This document shows positions 17,918 to 25,892 of a stretch of DNA of 64,000 nucleotides, in pieces. The notes beneath the pieces are model-generated. The model was not told where the DNA came from, did no database searches, and was given only the letters and a program-made list of their open reading frames with translations. The DNA comes from Treponema_B putidum. Lineage in GTDB: Bacteria > Spirochaetota > Spirochaetia > Treponematales > Treponemataceae. Positions within the stretch are counted from its first letter, which is position 1. The number at the start of each line of letters is the position of its first letter. A program made the translations under genes and the position numbers. Location: the NCBI RefSeq assembly GCF_007830595.1, contig NZ_VLLD01000013.1; one strand, 5' to 3'.

Positions 17918-18663
17918 GATAATATACAGGCTCCTATTGCTCCGGCAAAAGCCCCCAAGTCATCGGATAAAACGGGAGCTTCAAGTTTTTTTGCGATTTC
18001 TTCTATTATATAAGTATTTGCACTAAAGCCGCCTGTTAAAAAATATAGATCGGAGCGAGGCTTTCTGTTTGCTAATGAAACTACTTTTGAAACTATTTGG
18101 TTGATAACTCCCCTTGCAATATCTTCGCGGGGAGTTCCCTTTCCCATGAGGGAGGTTACTTCAGATTCGGCAAAGACGGTACAGACGGAAGAAAGGTTTA
18201 AGTCCTTTCCTCTCACTGCGTACTCGCTTATTTCCTGTAAGCTCAAGCCCAGCCTGTTTGCCATTAATTCCAAAAATTTACCCGTACCTGCCGAACACTT
18301 ATCGTTCATGATAAAGTCAATTACAAGTCCGTCCTTTACAACAATGACTTTTGTATCCTGTCCTCCGATATCGATTACGGTTACATCTTTTTTTGCCAAA
18401 AAGTGAGCACCCTTTCCATGACAGGAAATTTCGGTTAAGGTTTTGTCGGCAAAGGGAACGCTCACTCTTCCATAACCTGTGGCGGTTATTTTAAAGTCCT
18501 TATTTTGCAAGGTCTCTTTTATCCAGTCTAAGACAGCTTCTCCCGTTTCCTTGCTGTTCCATCCGCTGGGTATACGATTTTTATAAAGAATGTTTTTTTT
18601 ATTTTCATCCATTATAACGGTTTTGGTTGCCGTTGAACCGATATCTATTCCTATGTAGTGCAT
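17914..18663 (-). CDS. Acyl-CoA dehydratase activase (HgdC-like ASKHA ATPase)
   Basis: This 249-residue ATPase is the activator that drives an electron into double-cubane or 2-hydroxyacyl-CoA dehydratase enzymes. It shows the ASKHA phosphate-binding loop GIDIGSTATK and the second loop DIGGQDTKV. Cys123 (KCSAGTG) and Cys161 (SSVCTVF) correspond to the pair that holds a [4Fe-4S] cluster between the two subunits. The start chosen is ATG 18663, preceded by GGAGAGGAG; a longer frame upstream would include the promoter. It heads the minus-strand operon 18663-15587. Confidence 0.87.
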   Translation of the reverse strand: MHYIGIDIGSTATKTVIMDENKKNILYKNRIPSGWNSKETGEAVLDWIKETLQNKDFKITATGYGRVSVPFADKTLTEISCHGKGAHFLAKKDVTVIDIGGQDTKVIVVKDGLVIDFIMNDKCSAGTGKFLELMANRLGLSLQEISEYAVRGKDLNLSSVCTVFAESEVTSLMGKGTPREDIARGVINQIVSKVVSLANRKPRSDLYFLTGGFSANTYIIEEIAKKLEAPVLSDDLGAFAGAIGACILS

Positions 18664-18684
18664 ACTCCTCTCCGTGTATTGCCT

Positions 18685-18713
18685 ATAATGTTTCATAAAG
18701 AATAAAAAGTCAA
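18685..18713 (-). promoter_or_regulatory. Promoter of the dehydratase-activase operon
   Basis: On the minus strand TTGACT (18713-18708) and CATTAT (18690-18685) are separated by 17 bases. Confidence 0.55.
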
Positions 18714-18753
18714 TAGATATATTATGAATTTTATAAATTTATTAAAAATTATA

Positions 18754-18782
18754 TTGACTCTTTTGTCCTTTCAGTGTATCTT
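18754..18782 (+). promoter_or_regulatory. Promoter of the binding-protein gene
   Basis: TTGACT at 18754-18759, 17-base spacer, TATCTT at 18777-18782. GGAGG at 18801 then precedes ATG 18811. Confidence 0.5.
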
Positions 18783-18810
18783 GGCTGTAAGTATTTTTAT
18801 GGAGGACAAA

Positions 18811-19827
18811 ATGAAAAAGATTATTTTTTCTGCATTATTTTTATTGATTGCAAGTACCTTTGTATTTGCAGCCGGTTCTTCCGAAAAAGAATCAAAGGAT
18901 CTTTCAGGAAAAACATTAAATGTGGTTGCAACAAGCGCTTATAAAGAGCTCTTTGACGCATTTACGGCAAAGACAAATGTAAAAGTTGAATTTCTTTCGA
19001 TGTCGAGCGGAGAAGTTTTGGCAAGAACAAGAGCCGAGGGCAAACCTATTTACGATGTCTGGTTCGGAGGCGGAATTGATGCCTTTATGTCAGCAAAGGA
19101 AGAGGGCTTTTTAGAAAACTATGTTTCTCCCAACTCAAAGGATATTCCTGTCCAATATAAGGACTCTGACGGAGCTTGGATTGCAAAAGGAATTACCGTT
19201 GTCGGTTTTATCGGAAACAAGGATGTCTTGGCCGAGAAAAAACTTCCCATGCCAAAAACATGGGCAGAGCTGGCCGACCCTAAATACAAGGGAGAAGTTA
19301 TTATGAGCGACCCTGCAATTTCGGGTACAAACTACGGAGCGGTAAAAGGCTTACTCGATCTTTTCGGCGAAGAAAAAGGCTGGGCTTATTGGGAAAAAAT
19401 AAACGCAAATATTCCTTTTTTGGGAAAGAGAGGAAAGGATCCGCAAGAAAAAACAGCTCAGGGTGAATTTGCAGTTGGCATTATTCCTGCAGATGAAAAA
19501 GCTTTTAAACTTGCAGACGATAAAAACCTAATTGTAGTATATCCCGAAGACGGAATCCCATGGGTACCGGAAGGAACTGCAATCTTTAAATCATGTCCGA
19601 ATCTTGATGCGGCAAAGGCTTTTATCGATTTTATGCTTACAAAAGAGGGTCAAGAAATTATTGCAAGACATGACGGAAAAGATGCCGCCCAACTTGTAAA
19701 ACCGGGTGTTAAGGGACTTTCATTAGGCTTGCCGAAAGATAAGCTTATAAAGGAAGATTTAAGCAGCTTCGGAAAAGACAGGCAAAGAATCTTAGATAAA
19801 TTTGCTTCATTAAGGCCGAAAATGTAA
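18811..19827 (+). CDS. Extracellular solute-binding protein, iron(III)/spermidine-like (family 1)
   Basis: This 338-residue secreted binding protein has a signal peptide (KKIIFSALFLLIASTFVFA) and the fold of AfuA/FutA-type iron-binding proteins (LNVVATSAYKELFDAF, GEVLARTRAEGKP, PKTWAELADPKYKGEVIMSD). No lipobox cysteine is seen. No permease or ATPase gene lies beside it, so it is an orphan subunit here. Its ligand could be iron, an organic phosphonate or another small molecule. ATG 18811 is chosen because of GGAGGACAAA just before it; the upstream in-frame ATG lies before the promoter's -10 region. A strong terminator follows. Confidence 0.78.
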   Translation: MKKIIFSALFLLIASTFVFAAGSSEKESKDLSGKTLNVVATSAYKELFDAFTAKTNVKVEFLSMSSGEVLARTRAEGKPIYDVWFGGGIDAFMSAKEEGFLENYVSPNSKDIPVQYKDSDGAWIAKGITVVGFIGNKDVLAEKKLPMPKTWAELADPKYKGEVIMSDPAISGTNYGAVKGLLDLFGEEKGWAYWEKINANIPFLGKRGKDPQEKTAQGEFAVGIIPADEKAFKLADDKNLIVVYPEDGIPWVPEGTAIFKSCPNLDAAKAFIDFMLTKEGQEIIARHDGKDAAQLVKPGVKGLSLGLPKDKLIKEDLSSFGKDRQRILDKFASLRPKM

Positions 19828-19865
19828 ATGTCATATTTAAGGTATCCTTAAATAAAAACAAAGAG

Positions 19866-19916
19866 GCACTGATTGATTTACGTAAACTTTGAATAAGTCA
19901 ATCAGTGCTTAATTTT
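19866..19916 (+). terminator. Rho-independent terminator
   Basis: The perfect 11-bp stem GCACTGATTGA (19866-19876)/19898-19908 is followed by TTAATTTTT. Confidence 0.8.
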
Positions 19917-20011
19917 TGTATTATAAACCATTAATAAATCATTTTTATCTTGCCTAAGATTTTTTTTTATGTTACACTTGCACGAAGAGTTCAATGTCTT
20001 AGGAGTTTGTT

Positions 20012-20911
20012 ATGATGAACAAAATAATTGAATGTGTTCCTAACTTTAGTAACGGCCGCGATCCTGAAGTTTTGGAAAAGATTATAGCCCCTTTTCGCGG
20101 AAAAAAAAATGTAAAACTGCTTGATTATGAATCAGACAAGGATCATAACCGTTCCGTTGTAACCGTAATAGGTGAACCCGAAGAGCTTAAAAAAACCGTA
20201 GTGGAAGCTATCGGAATAGCCGCAAGTCTTATCGACCTACGCAAACACGAAGGGGCTCACCCCAGAATGGGTGCGACCGATGTTGTCCCATTTATTCCGA
20301 TTAAAAATTCCACAATGGAAGAATGTATCGAATTATCTAAGGAGGTAGGAAGGCTCATCTGGGAGAAGCACAAGATTCCCGTATTCTTATACGAAAAATC
20401 GGCATCTGCTCCTGCACGTGAAAACCTTTCCAATATCAGAAAAGGCCAGTTTGAAGGAATGTCCGAAAAGGTAAAGCAGCCTGAATGGAAGCCCGACTTC
20501 GGCGGAACCGAGATTCATCCTTCTGCAGGTGTTACAGCAGTCGGCTGCCGAATGCCCCTTGTTGCTTTTAACGTAAACTTGGCTACAAGCGATCTTTCGA
20601 TTGCGGACAAAATTGCTAAAAAAGTTAGGTACATAGGCGGAGGCTTACGCTTTGTAAAAGCAATGGGCGTAGATCTTACAGAGCGAGGGATCGTTCAAGT
20701 TTCAATGAACATGACCGACTACACAAAAACGTCTCTTTACCAATCCTATGAAATGGTAAAGATGGAAGCAAAACGCTATGGCGTAAATGTCGTAGGCACC
20801 GAAATTGTCGGCCTTACCCCGATGGCCGCCTTAATGGATGTTGCTTCTTATTATCTCCAAATCGAAAACTTCGAATTCAGTCAAATCATTGAGGCAAGAT
20901 TATTAGAATAG
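20012..20911 (+). CDS. ftcD: Glutamate formimidoyltransferase
   Basis: This 299-residue enzyme transfers the formimino group of N-formimino-L-glutamate to tetrahydrofolate in histidine degradation. The sequence follows the formiminotransferase domain throughout: ECVPNFSNGRD at the start, the catalytic histidine region DHNRSVVT, and HPRMGATDVVPF. The cyclodeaminase domain of the animal bifunctional enzyme is absent, as in many bacteria. ATG 20012 or 20015 could be the start; AGGAG at 20001 fits both. The gene stands alone with a terminator behind it. Confidence 0.92.
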   Translation: MMNKIIECVPNFSNGRDPEVLEKIIAPFRGKKNVKLLDYESDKDHNRSVVTVIGEPEELKKTVVEAIGIAASLIDLRKHEGAHPRMGATDVVPFIPIKNSTMEECIELSKEVGRLIWEKHKIPVFLYEKSASAPARENLSNIRKGQFEGMSEKVKQPEWKPDFGGTEIHPSAGVTAVGCRMPLVAFNVNLATSDLSIADKIAKKVRYIGGGLRFVKAMGVDLTERGIVQVSMNMTDYTKTSLYQSYEMVKMEAKRYGVNVVGTEIVGLTPMAALMDVASYYLQIENFEFSQIIEARLLE

Positions 20912-20930
20912 GTTTGATATAATGACTTAA

Positions 20931-20967
20931 AAACAAATTATCGGATAAAACCGATAATTTGTTTTTT
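20931..20967 (+). terminator. Rho-independent terminator of ftcD
   Basis: The perfect 14-bp stem 20931-20944/20951-20964 overlaps and runs into a T-run. Confidence 0.85.
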
Positions 20968-21063
20968 AACTTTGTTGCCTTATTTATTTCTACGTGCATT
21001 TTTTATTTTTTGATATATTTGTTTACATGCTATTGAATTCTTTTTTTCCTTATGTTAAACTCA

Positions 21064-21161
21064 CTTCTGCCGGGGTGCTTTTACAAGCTGAGAACATACC
21101 CGCAAAGGGCTGTCCGCACGGATGCCCTATTACCTGATCCGGATAATACCGGCGGAGGGAG
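21064..21161 (+). promoter_or_regulatory. TPP riboswitch (thi box)
   Basis: The aptamer carries the conserved THI-box blocks GGGGTGC, GCTGAGA, ATACCC and ACCTGATCCGGATAATACC. P1 pairs 21064-21071 (CTTCTGCC) with 21151-21158 (GGCGGAGG). The 3' strand of P1 contains the Shine-Dalgarno GGAGG, six bases before the tbpA ATG. TPP binding would therefore hide the ribosome site directly, without a separate expression platform. I recall a published translational TPP riboswitch before tbpABC in T. denticola, which this matches. Confidence 0.95.
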
Positions 21162-21164
21162 CTT

Positions 21165-22175
21165 ATGAAAAATCATTTACGCTCTATTTTAATTTTCTCT
21201 TTTTTAATTATCGGTTGTGCCGCTCTTTTTGCAGGCGGTGCAAAAGAATCTGACGGAACAAAGGTCGTAGTTTACACAACAAAATCCTTCGCTGCCGACT
21301 ACGGGCCGGGTCCGAAAATTGCCGAGCTCTTTAAGGCAAAAACGGGCAAGGAAGTTGAATACGTTATCTGCAAAGAAGGCGTTTTAAACAGGGCCATACT
21401 TGAAGGCAAGGCTTCTACAGCGGATGTCCTCATAGGTATAGATAACCACCTTATCGAAAAGGCACGCAAGGCAAAAGTTTTAAAAGCCTACAAACCTACG
21501 GCCGCGGACAAGATAGATTCAGGTGTTCTTATTGCCGATGACTGGCTTTTGACTCCATTTGACTACGGTTATTTTGCCTTTATGTTCGATACAAAGGCCA
21601 AAATCAAAAAGCCCTCATCTTTAAAGGAACTAACCGATTCGGTTTATGCAAAAAAGATTGTTATTTTGGATCCGAGTTCCAGTACAACAGGACTGGGTTT
21701 AGTCTCGTGGACAAAGGCCGTTTTTGGCGATAAGTATCTTGACTTTTGGAAAGCCCTCAAGCCGAATGTCTTTGCCATGGCTCCCAAGTGGAGTACGGGC
21801 TACGGATATTTTACAGCCGGAGAAGCTCCCATAGCCATCTCTTACACAAGCAGCCTAGCATCCCATGTTCTATATGCCAAAACAAACCGATTTCAACCAC
21901 TGATTTTTGAAGAAGGACATATTATTCAAATTGAAGGTATGGGTATTGCCGCCAATGCAGCTCATACTAAAGGCGCAAAGGAATTTATAGATTTTATGCT
22001 GACAGAAGAAGCTCAAAGCCTTCTTCCCGAAACTCAGTTTATGTATCCAGTTATCAAGGGGCTTGCCCTTCCTGCTTCTTATAAGGATGTTCCCAAACCT
22101 GCAAAAGTTTTGCGTATTCCTTCAGAAGATCAAACCGAATCGGTAAATGCCGTAATCAATGTTTTACAAAAATAA
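21165..22175 (+). CDS. tbpA: Thiamine/TPP ABC transporter substrate-binding protein
   Basis: This 336-residue binding protein captures thiamine or thiamine pyrophosphate outside the inner membrane. The signal peptide carries a possible lipobox (LIIGC, Cys18). The mature part matches the ThiB/TbpA family (VVYTTKSFAADYGPGPKIAELF, PSSSTTGLGLVSWTKAVFG, WSTGYGYFTAGEAPIAISY). Translation is controlled by the riboswitch immediately upstream. It overlaps tbpB by 17 bases. Confidence 0.93.
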   Translation: MKNHLRSILIFSFLIIGCAALFAGGAKESDGTKVVVYTTKSFAADYGPGPKIAELFKAKTGKEVEYVICKEGVLNRAILEGKASTADVLIGIDNHLIEKARKAKVLKAYKPTAADKIDSGVLIADDWLLTPFDYGYFAFMFDTKAKIKKPSSLKELTDSVYAKKIVILDPSSSTTGLGLVSWTKAVFGDKYLDFWKALKPNVFAMAPKWSTGYGYFTAGEAPIAISYTSSLASHVLYAKTNRFQPLIFEEGHIIQIEGMGIAANAAHTKGAKEFIDFMLTEEAQSLLPETQFMYPVIKGLALPASYKDVPKPAKVLRIPSEDQTESVNAVINVLQK

Positions 22176-23835
22176 ACGGCAAGGCCGAGAAACTCGACAT
22201 GACCGACTTTCTCGGCCGAGCAGCCTATCAAAGGTAGGCTGCCTTGTTTTACCGCTCGGCGGCCTTATCTTTTTTCTTGTTCTGCTTTCTTTTTTTCTTC
22301 CGCTGATTTTAAGCTTTGTTCCCTTATTTTCTTCACGCTTTGACTTTTCGCATATTACGGGAGTAAAAAGCTCTTTTGCTTTTTCGCAAGTTTTTAGGAT
22401 TGCAGCCTTTACGGTTTCTCAGGCCTTTTTTTCCGCAGCTCTTGCCTGTGCGGTAGGCTTTGCTGCCGCTTATTTTTGTGCAAGAAAAAACTTTCGGGGT
22501 AGAAAATTTTTAATGGCTCTGTCGAGTGTCCCCCTCTGTGTACCTGCAATAATTGTTGCCCTTTCCTTTATAATATTTTTCGGGAATAACGGAATCCTCA
22601 ATTCTTTTTTTAAGAGCTTATTAAACCAAGAAGAACCGCCTATCAATTTTATTTTTTCGATGGCGGGAGTAATTATAATCCACGGCTTTTATAACTTTCC
22701 CCTTGCGATGAAAACAATTTCTCAAGTTTGGGAACGCTTAAGCGAAGATGAACCTAATGCAGCTATCCTTTTAGGGGCAAGTAAATTTAGAATCTTTAAA
22801 ACCATAACCTTTCCGGCTCTTTTAAATTCGATAGCCGTTTCCTTTTTGTTGATTTTCCTTTTTTGCTTTTTTAGTTTTATAATAATCCTGCTTTTTGGAG
22901 GCCTTGCCCTTACCACCTTAGAGGTAGAACTTTACAAGGCAGCCCGCACAAAATTGGATATGAACCTTGCCGCAAAGATAGCCCTCACCGAAATATCTGC
23001 GGCCTTAATTTTAATCCTCATCTATTCTAACCTGCAAAAAAAGATGAGAGTACAAAACGAAAACCTAAAGGGAATAAGGGAGCGCACCTCAATAAAAGGC
23101 TTTGGACAAAAAACTTTTTTTAGCTTTACGATTTTTATAATTATTCTTTTTTTAATAGCGCCCTTATTTTCTATCTTTTTACATTCTACATATAATGTAA
23201 ATTATACTTCTATCTTTAACAAATTCTTTTATTTTAAGGCATGGAAAAATATTTTTTTATCCCGAACTTTTTGGACGGCTCTTTGGACAAGCATTAAAAT
23301 CGGCATTCTTACAGCCCTTGTAAGCCTCATAGCTTCTTTGTTCTTTGCATACATTACCGTCTTTTATAACCGGAGAAAAATATATGCGGTTCCCTATCTG
23401 CCCTTGGCAGTTTCCTCTGTAATGCTGGGCTTCGGCTGGCTATTATTAAGGCCTAACGGAACGGAACTCATTTTAATCTTTGCACAAAGCTCCCTTGCAT
23501 GGCCCTTTGCGTGGACTCAAATACAGACCTCGCTTTTACGCATTCCTCAAAATATTATCAATGCGGCAGTCTTGCTTTCACCGGATAAAAAAACGGCCTT
23601 TTTTAAGGTGATAGTACCTCTATGCAAGAAGGGCATCTTTTCCGCCTTGGCCTTTGTCTTTGCCATAAGTGCGGGAGATGCTTCCTTACCAATAGTTTTA
23701 AACATACCGCGTTTTAATAACCTTGCCCTGCTGATCTTCGATTATGCTTCTTCATACCGCTTTGTAGAATCTTCTGCAGTTGCAGTCGTCTTAAGCCTTA
23801 TAACCGGCTTTGTTTTCTTTTTACAGGAAAAATAA
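22159..23835 (+). CDS. tbpB: Thiamine/TPP ABC transporter permease
   Basis: This 558-residue ThiP-type permease has two BPD_transp_1 halves (about 28-285 and 310-555), giving about 12 membrane helices. EAA loops are visible around GASKFRIFKTITFP and SPDKKTAFFKVIVP. ATG 22159, inside the end of tbpA, is the only plausible start: the next in-frame ATG is beyond residue 110 and no GTG or TTG lies before the first helix. Two GC-rich hairpins (22183-22242) fall within its first 28 codons. It forms the channel for TbpA and TbpC. Confidence 0.9.
   Translation: MFYKNKRQGRETRHDRLSRPSSLSKVGCLVLPLGGLIFFLVLLSFFLPLILSFVPLFSSRFDFSHITGVKSSFAFSQVFRIAAFTVSQAFFSAALACAVGFAAAYFCARKNFRGRKFLMALSSVPLCVPAIIVALSFIIFFGNNGILNSFFKSLLNQEEPPINFIFSMAGVIIIHGFYNFPLAMKTISQVWERLSEDEPNAAILLGASKFRIFKTITFPALLNSIAVSFLLIFLFCFFSFIIILLFGGLALTTLEVELYKAARTKLDMNLAAKIALTEISAALILILIYSNLQKKMRVQNENLKGIRERTSIKGFGQKTFFSFTIFIIILFLIAPLFSIFLHSTYNVNYTSIFNKFFYFKAWKNIFLSRTFWTALWTSIKIGILTALVSLIASLFFAYITVFYNRRKIYAVPYLPLAVSSVMLGFGWLLLRPNGTELILIFAQSSLAWPFAWTQIQTSLLRIPQNIINAAVLLSPDKKTAFFKVIVPLCKKGIFSALAFVFAISAGDASLPIVLNIPRFNNLALLIFDYASSYRFVESSAVAVVLSLITGFVFFLQEK
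22183..22249 (+). terminator. Two hairpins at the tbpA-tbpB junction, the second attenuator-like
   Basis: Stem 1 pairs GGCCGAGAAA (22183-22192) with 22208-22217. Stem 2 pairs GCAGCCTA (22220-22227) with 22235-22242 and is followed by CTTGTTTT. Both are perfect and far more GC-rich than their surroundings. They could lower tbpB and tbpC expression relative to the binding protein, or protect the upstream mRNA. Confidence 0.5.
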
Positions 23836-23849
23836 ATTTGGAGAACCTC

Positions 23850-24482
23850 ATGGAAAAAGAAAAACCGTTTTTACAGCTTAAAAACATAAAAAAACATTTT
23901 ACAGAAAAAGACATTTCCATTTCTTTTGAATTAAAAAAGGGAAAAGCCTTGGCTCTTCTCGGCCCCTCAGGCTGCGGCAAAACAACGGTTTTAAAAATAA
24001 TCGCAGGACTCATTTCCCCCGATTCGGGAGAACTTATCTTGGACGGAAAAAATATCAATCACACTCCTCCAGGCAAACGCGGAATCGGAATGGTCTTTCA
24101 GGATTATGCCCTTTTCCCTCATCTCAATGTTGAAGAAAATATTTTCTACGGCTTGGTCTCCCAAGGCATGTCTAAAAAGGAAGCCCGAAAGGCCATTGCC
24201 CCCCTCGTCGAGCTCTTTCATTTGGAGGCCTTACAAAAACGCAAAACCGACCTTCTTTCGGGCGGAGAAAAACAAAGGGTTTCTCTTGCACGGAGCCTTG
24301 CAGTAAAGCCATCTCTCATCCTCTTTGATGAACCTCTCTCGGCCCTGGATGCAGACCTACGCCTGCACTTGCGCAAAGAATTAAGAGTCAAGCAGGAGAG
24401 CTTGGGCTACACAGCCGTTTACGTTACCCACGACAAAGACGAGGCTGCAGCCCTTGCCGATGAGGTACTCTACATGGGCTAG
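23850..24482 (+). CDS. tbpC: Thiamine/TPP ABC transporter ATP-binding protein
   Basis: This 210-residue ATPase powers TbpAB. Walker A is GPSGCGKTTV, the signature LSGGEKQRVSLARSLA, Walker B LILFDEPLSALD, and the switch histidine follows in YVTHDKDEA. Length matches ThiQ, with no regulatory C-terminal domain. The start chosen is ATG 23850, six bases after GGAG (23840-23843). Confidence 0.9.
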   Translation: MEKEKPFLQLKNIKKHFTEKDISISFELKKGKALALLGPSGCGKTTVLKIIAGLISPDSGELILDGKNINHTPPGKRGIGMVFQDYALFPHLNVEENIFYGLVSQGMSKKEARKAIAPLVELFHLEALQKRKTDLLSGGEKQRVSLARSLAVKPSLILFDEPLSALDADLRLHLRKELRVKQESLGYTAVYVTHDKDEAAALADEVLYMG

Positions 24483-24664
24483 AAGCTAGGCTCCGTATTC
24501 AAGTAAAAAATCTATTATGTTTTTGTGGATAATTCCATCTTGACTAAAATCTGTGGAATTTTTTGTCGATTTTAAGCACCTTTTTTCCCGCAGTATCGTA
24601 GCGGGGCACCTGAATTTGAACCTGTCAGATAAATATCACAGTCCAAATCAACCCGCAGACCATC

Positions 24665-24721
24665 TCGATTATAATCGATAAAATAAGATATTTTTATTAT
24701 AATTTCGACTATAATCGAAAT
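24665..24721. repeat. AT-rich palindromes with a shared ATAATCGA core
   Basis: A perfect 14-bp palindrome (TCGATTATAATCGA, 24665-24678) and an inverted repeat ATTTCGA/TCGAAAT (24702-24721) lie beyond the 3' ends of tbpC and fic. They could help end transcription from both sides or bind a protein. No function is shown. Confidence 0.4.
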
Positions 24722-25779
24722 TATAGGATAGGTTTATTTCTTATATATTTTGAAAATCGGCCGCTGCCGATAATTTTGATTAATCCTTCCCGTAACATAG
24801 TGCCTAAGGCTGCCTCAACAGTTGTAGGGCTAATATCGGGATGAATTTTGCATATTTCCGATTTTGAAATTGGGGTAAGACTATTTAGAACACAGGCTTC
24901 AACTCTGGCCGTTTTTGTAATTTTTTTTCCGTGAAGAACGGCAAACCTCTTATCAAGTTCTTTATAACATCGGTAAAGGGTGGACAAAAAGTTTTCGATA
25001 AAGGGGATATAGTCATTTTTATTTTCATGCCAATAATATGAAGATTTTTTTAGAGAATCATAATAGTAGGATTTATAATTATTTATCTGCTCCTCAAAAG
25101 AAACATATTTACCTGTATCATATCCGTTTTTATATAACAAAAGTAAGGATAATAGCCTTGACATTCTTCCGTTTCCATCCTTAAAAGGGTGAATGCATAA
25201 AAAATCAAGAATGACACATGGTATCAATAATAACTGATTAATACCGCTGTCATCCCGTGCAGAAAGATAAGCAAGCTCCAATTGTTCCATTGCCATAGGT
25301 GTTTCTTCAGCAGATATAGGCTGAAATCTGATTTTCCTATTGCCCTCTGCATCTACTTCAATTATAGAATTATTAGAAGTTTTAAACCGGCAGCCGTATT
25401 CATATCCTGCCGAAGACATTAAAATTTTATGAATATCCAAAATATCTTTAACCGTAAAATCAATATTTTCATAGGCTGAATGAATAGCGGCAAGAGAATC
25501 TCGATAACCTGCAATTTCAGCCTCATCATGATTAAGAGGAGCACTGTTTTGATTTACAATAGCATTTATTCTTTCATCGCTTGTAACAATACCTTCGATT
25601 GCATTTGAGCTTTTGATAGATTGAATTCTTGCAACTGCTTCAAGTTCCGTAAAAACTTTTACATAATCTTGTTTTCTGTGTTTTGCCTCATTTTTAAGCT
25701 CTGCAATTCCTGAAGAAATATTCAAAAGCCCAGCCGGAAGCAAAGCATTTTTTAAAAAAGAATAATCGAATTTTCTCAT
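24721..25779 (-). CDS. Fic-domain protein, class II (N-terminal inhibitory helix)
   Basis: This 352-residue protein carries a complete Fic motif, HPFKDGNGRM, with catalytic His197, so it should be able to transfer AMP or a similar nucleotide group to target proteins. An N-terminal inhibitory motif of the form (S/T)xxxE(G/N) is present at Ser58-Glu62-Gly63 (SNAIEG), which places it in class II, where self-inhibition is intramolecular. A C-terminal winged-helix-like region (about 275-352) resembles that of SoFic-type proteins and may bind DNA. ATG 25779 is chosen, next to AAAGGCGG. Two operator-like inverted repeats cover its promoter. Confidence 0.88.
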   Translation of the reverse strand: MRKFDYSFLKNALLPAGLLNISSGIAELKNEAKHRKQDYVKVFTELEAVARIQSIKSSNAIEGIVTSDERINAIVNQNSAPLNHDEAEIAGYRDSLAAIHSAYENIDFTVKDILDIHKILMSSAGYEYGCRFKTSNNSIIEVDAEGNRKIRFQPISAEETPMAMEQLELAYLSARDDSGINQLLLIPCVILDFLCIHPFKDGNGRMSRLLSLLLLYKNGYDTGKYVSFEEQINNYKSYYYDSLKKSSYYWHENKNDYIPFIENFLSTLYRCYKELDKRFAVLHGKKITKTARVEACVLNSLTPISKSEICKIHPDISPTTVEAALGTMLREGLIKIIGSGRFSKYIRNKPIL

Positions 25780-25790
25780 AAGCCGCCTTT

Positions 25791-25863
25791 CTGCATAAAA
25801 ATTATACATTTTTATGCAGATAAGTCAAGTGTTTCTGCATAAAAATCATCAATTTATATGCAG
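25791..25863 (-). promoter_or_regulatory. Promoter and twin operators upstream of fic
   Basis: Operator 1 has perfect 12-bp arms (CTGCATAAAAAT, 25791-25802/25808-25819). Operator 2 (25835-25846/25852-25863) has one mismatch. Both have five-base centres and lie 44 bp apart, about four helical turns. On the minus strand TTGACT (25828-25823) and TATAAT (25806-25801) are 16 bases apart, so operator 1 sits over the -10. The Fic protein's own C-terminal winged helix is a candidate binder. Confidence 0.7.
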
Positions 25864-25892
25864 ATAGACAAAAAAGTGTAATCGTATATTCT

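Noticed and set aside
15844..18663. Annotation as a true (R)-2-hydroxyglutaryl-CoA dehydratase operon
   Set aside because: The motifs fit the wider double-cubane family. Neither a CoA-transferase nor a matching acyl-CoA dehydrogenase lies nearby, so the specific reaction is not supported.
22190..22245. Alternative tbpB start at the ATG in the first hairpin
   Set aside because: That ATG is out of frame and its frame stops after about a dozen codons.
24483..24720. Possible small RNA or gene between tbpC and fic
   Set aside because: Only AT-rich palindromes and a partial CCCGC/GCGGGG pairing are seen; no open frame or promoter stands out.
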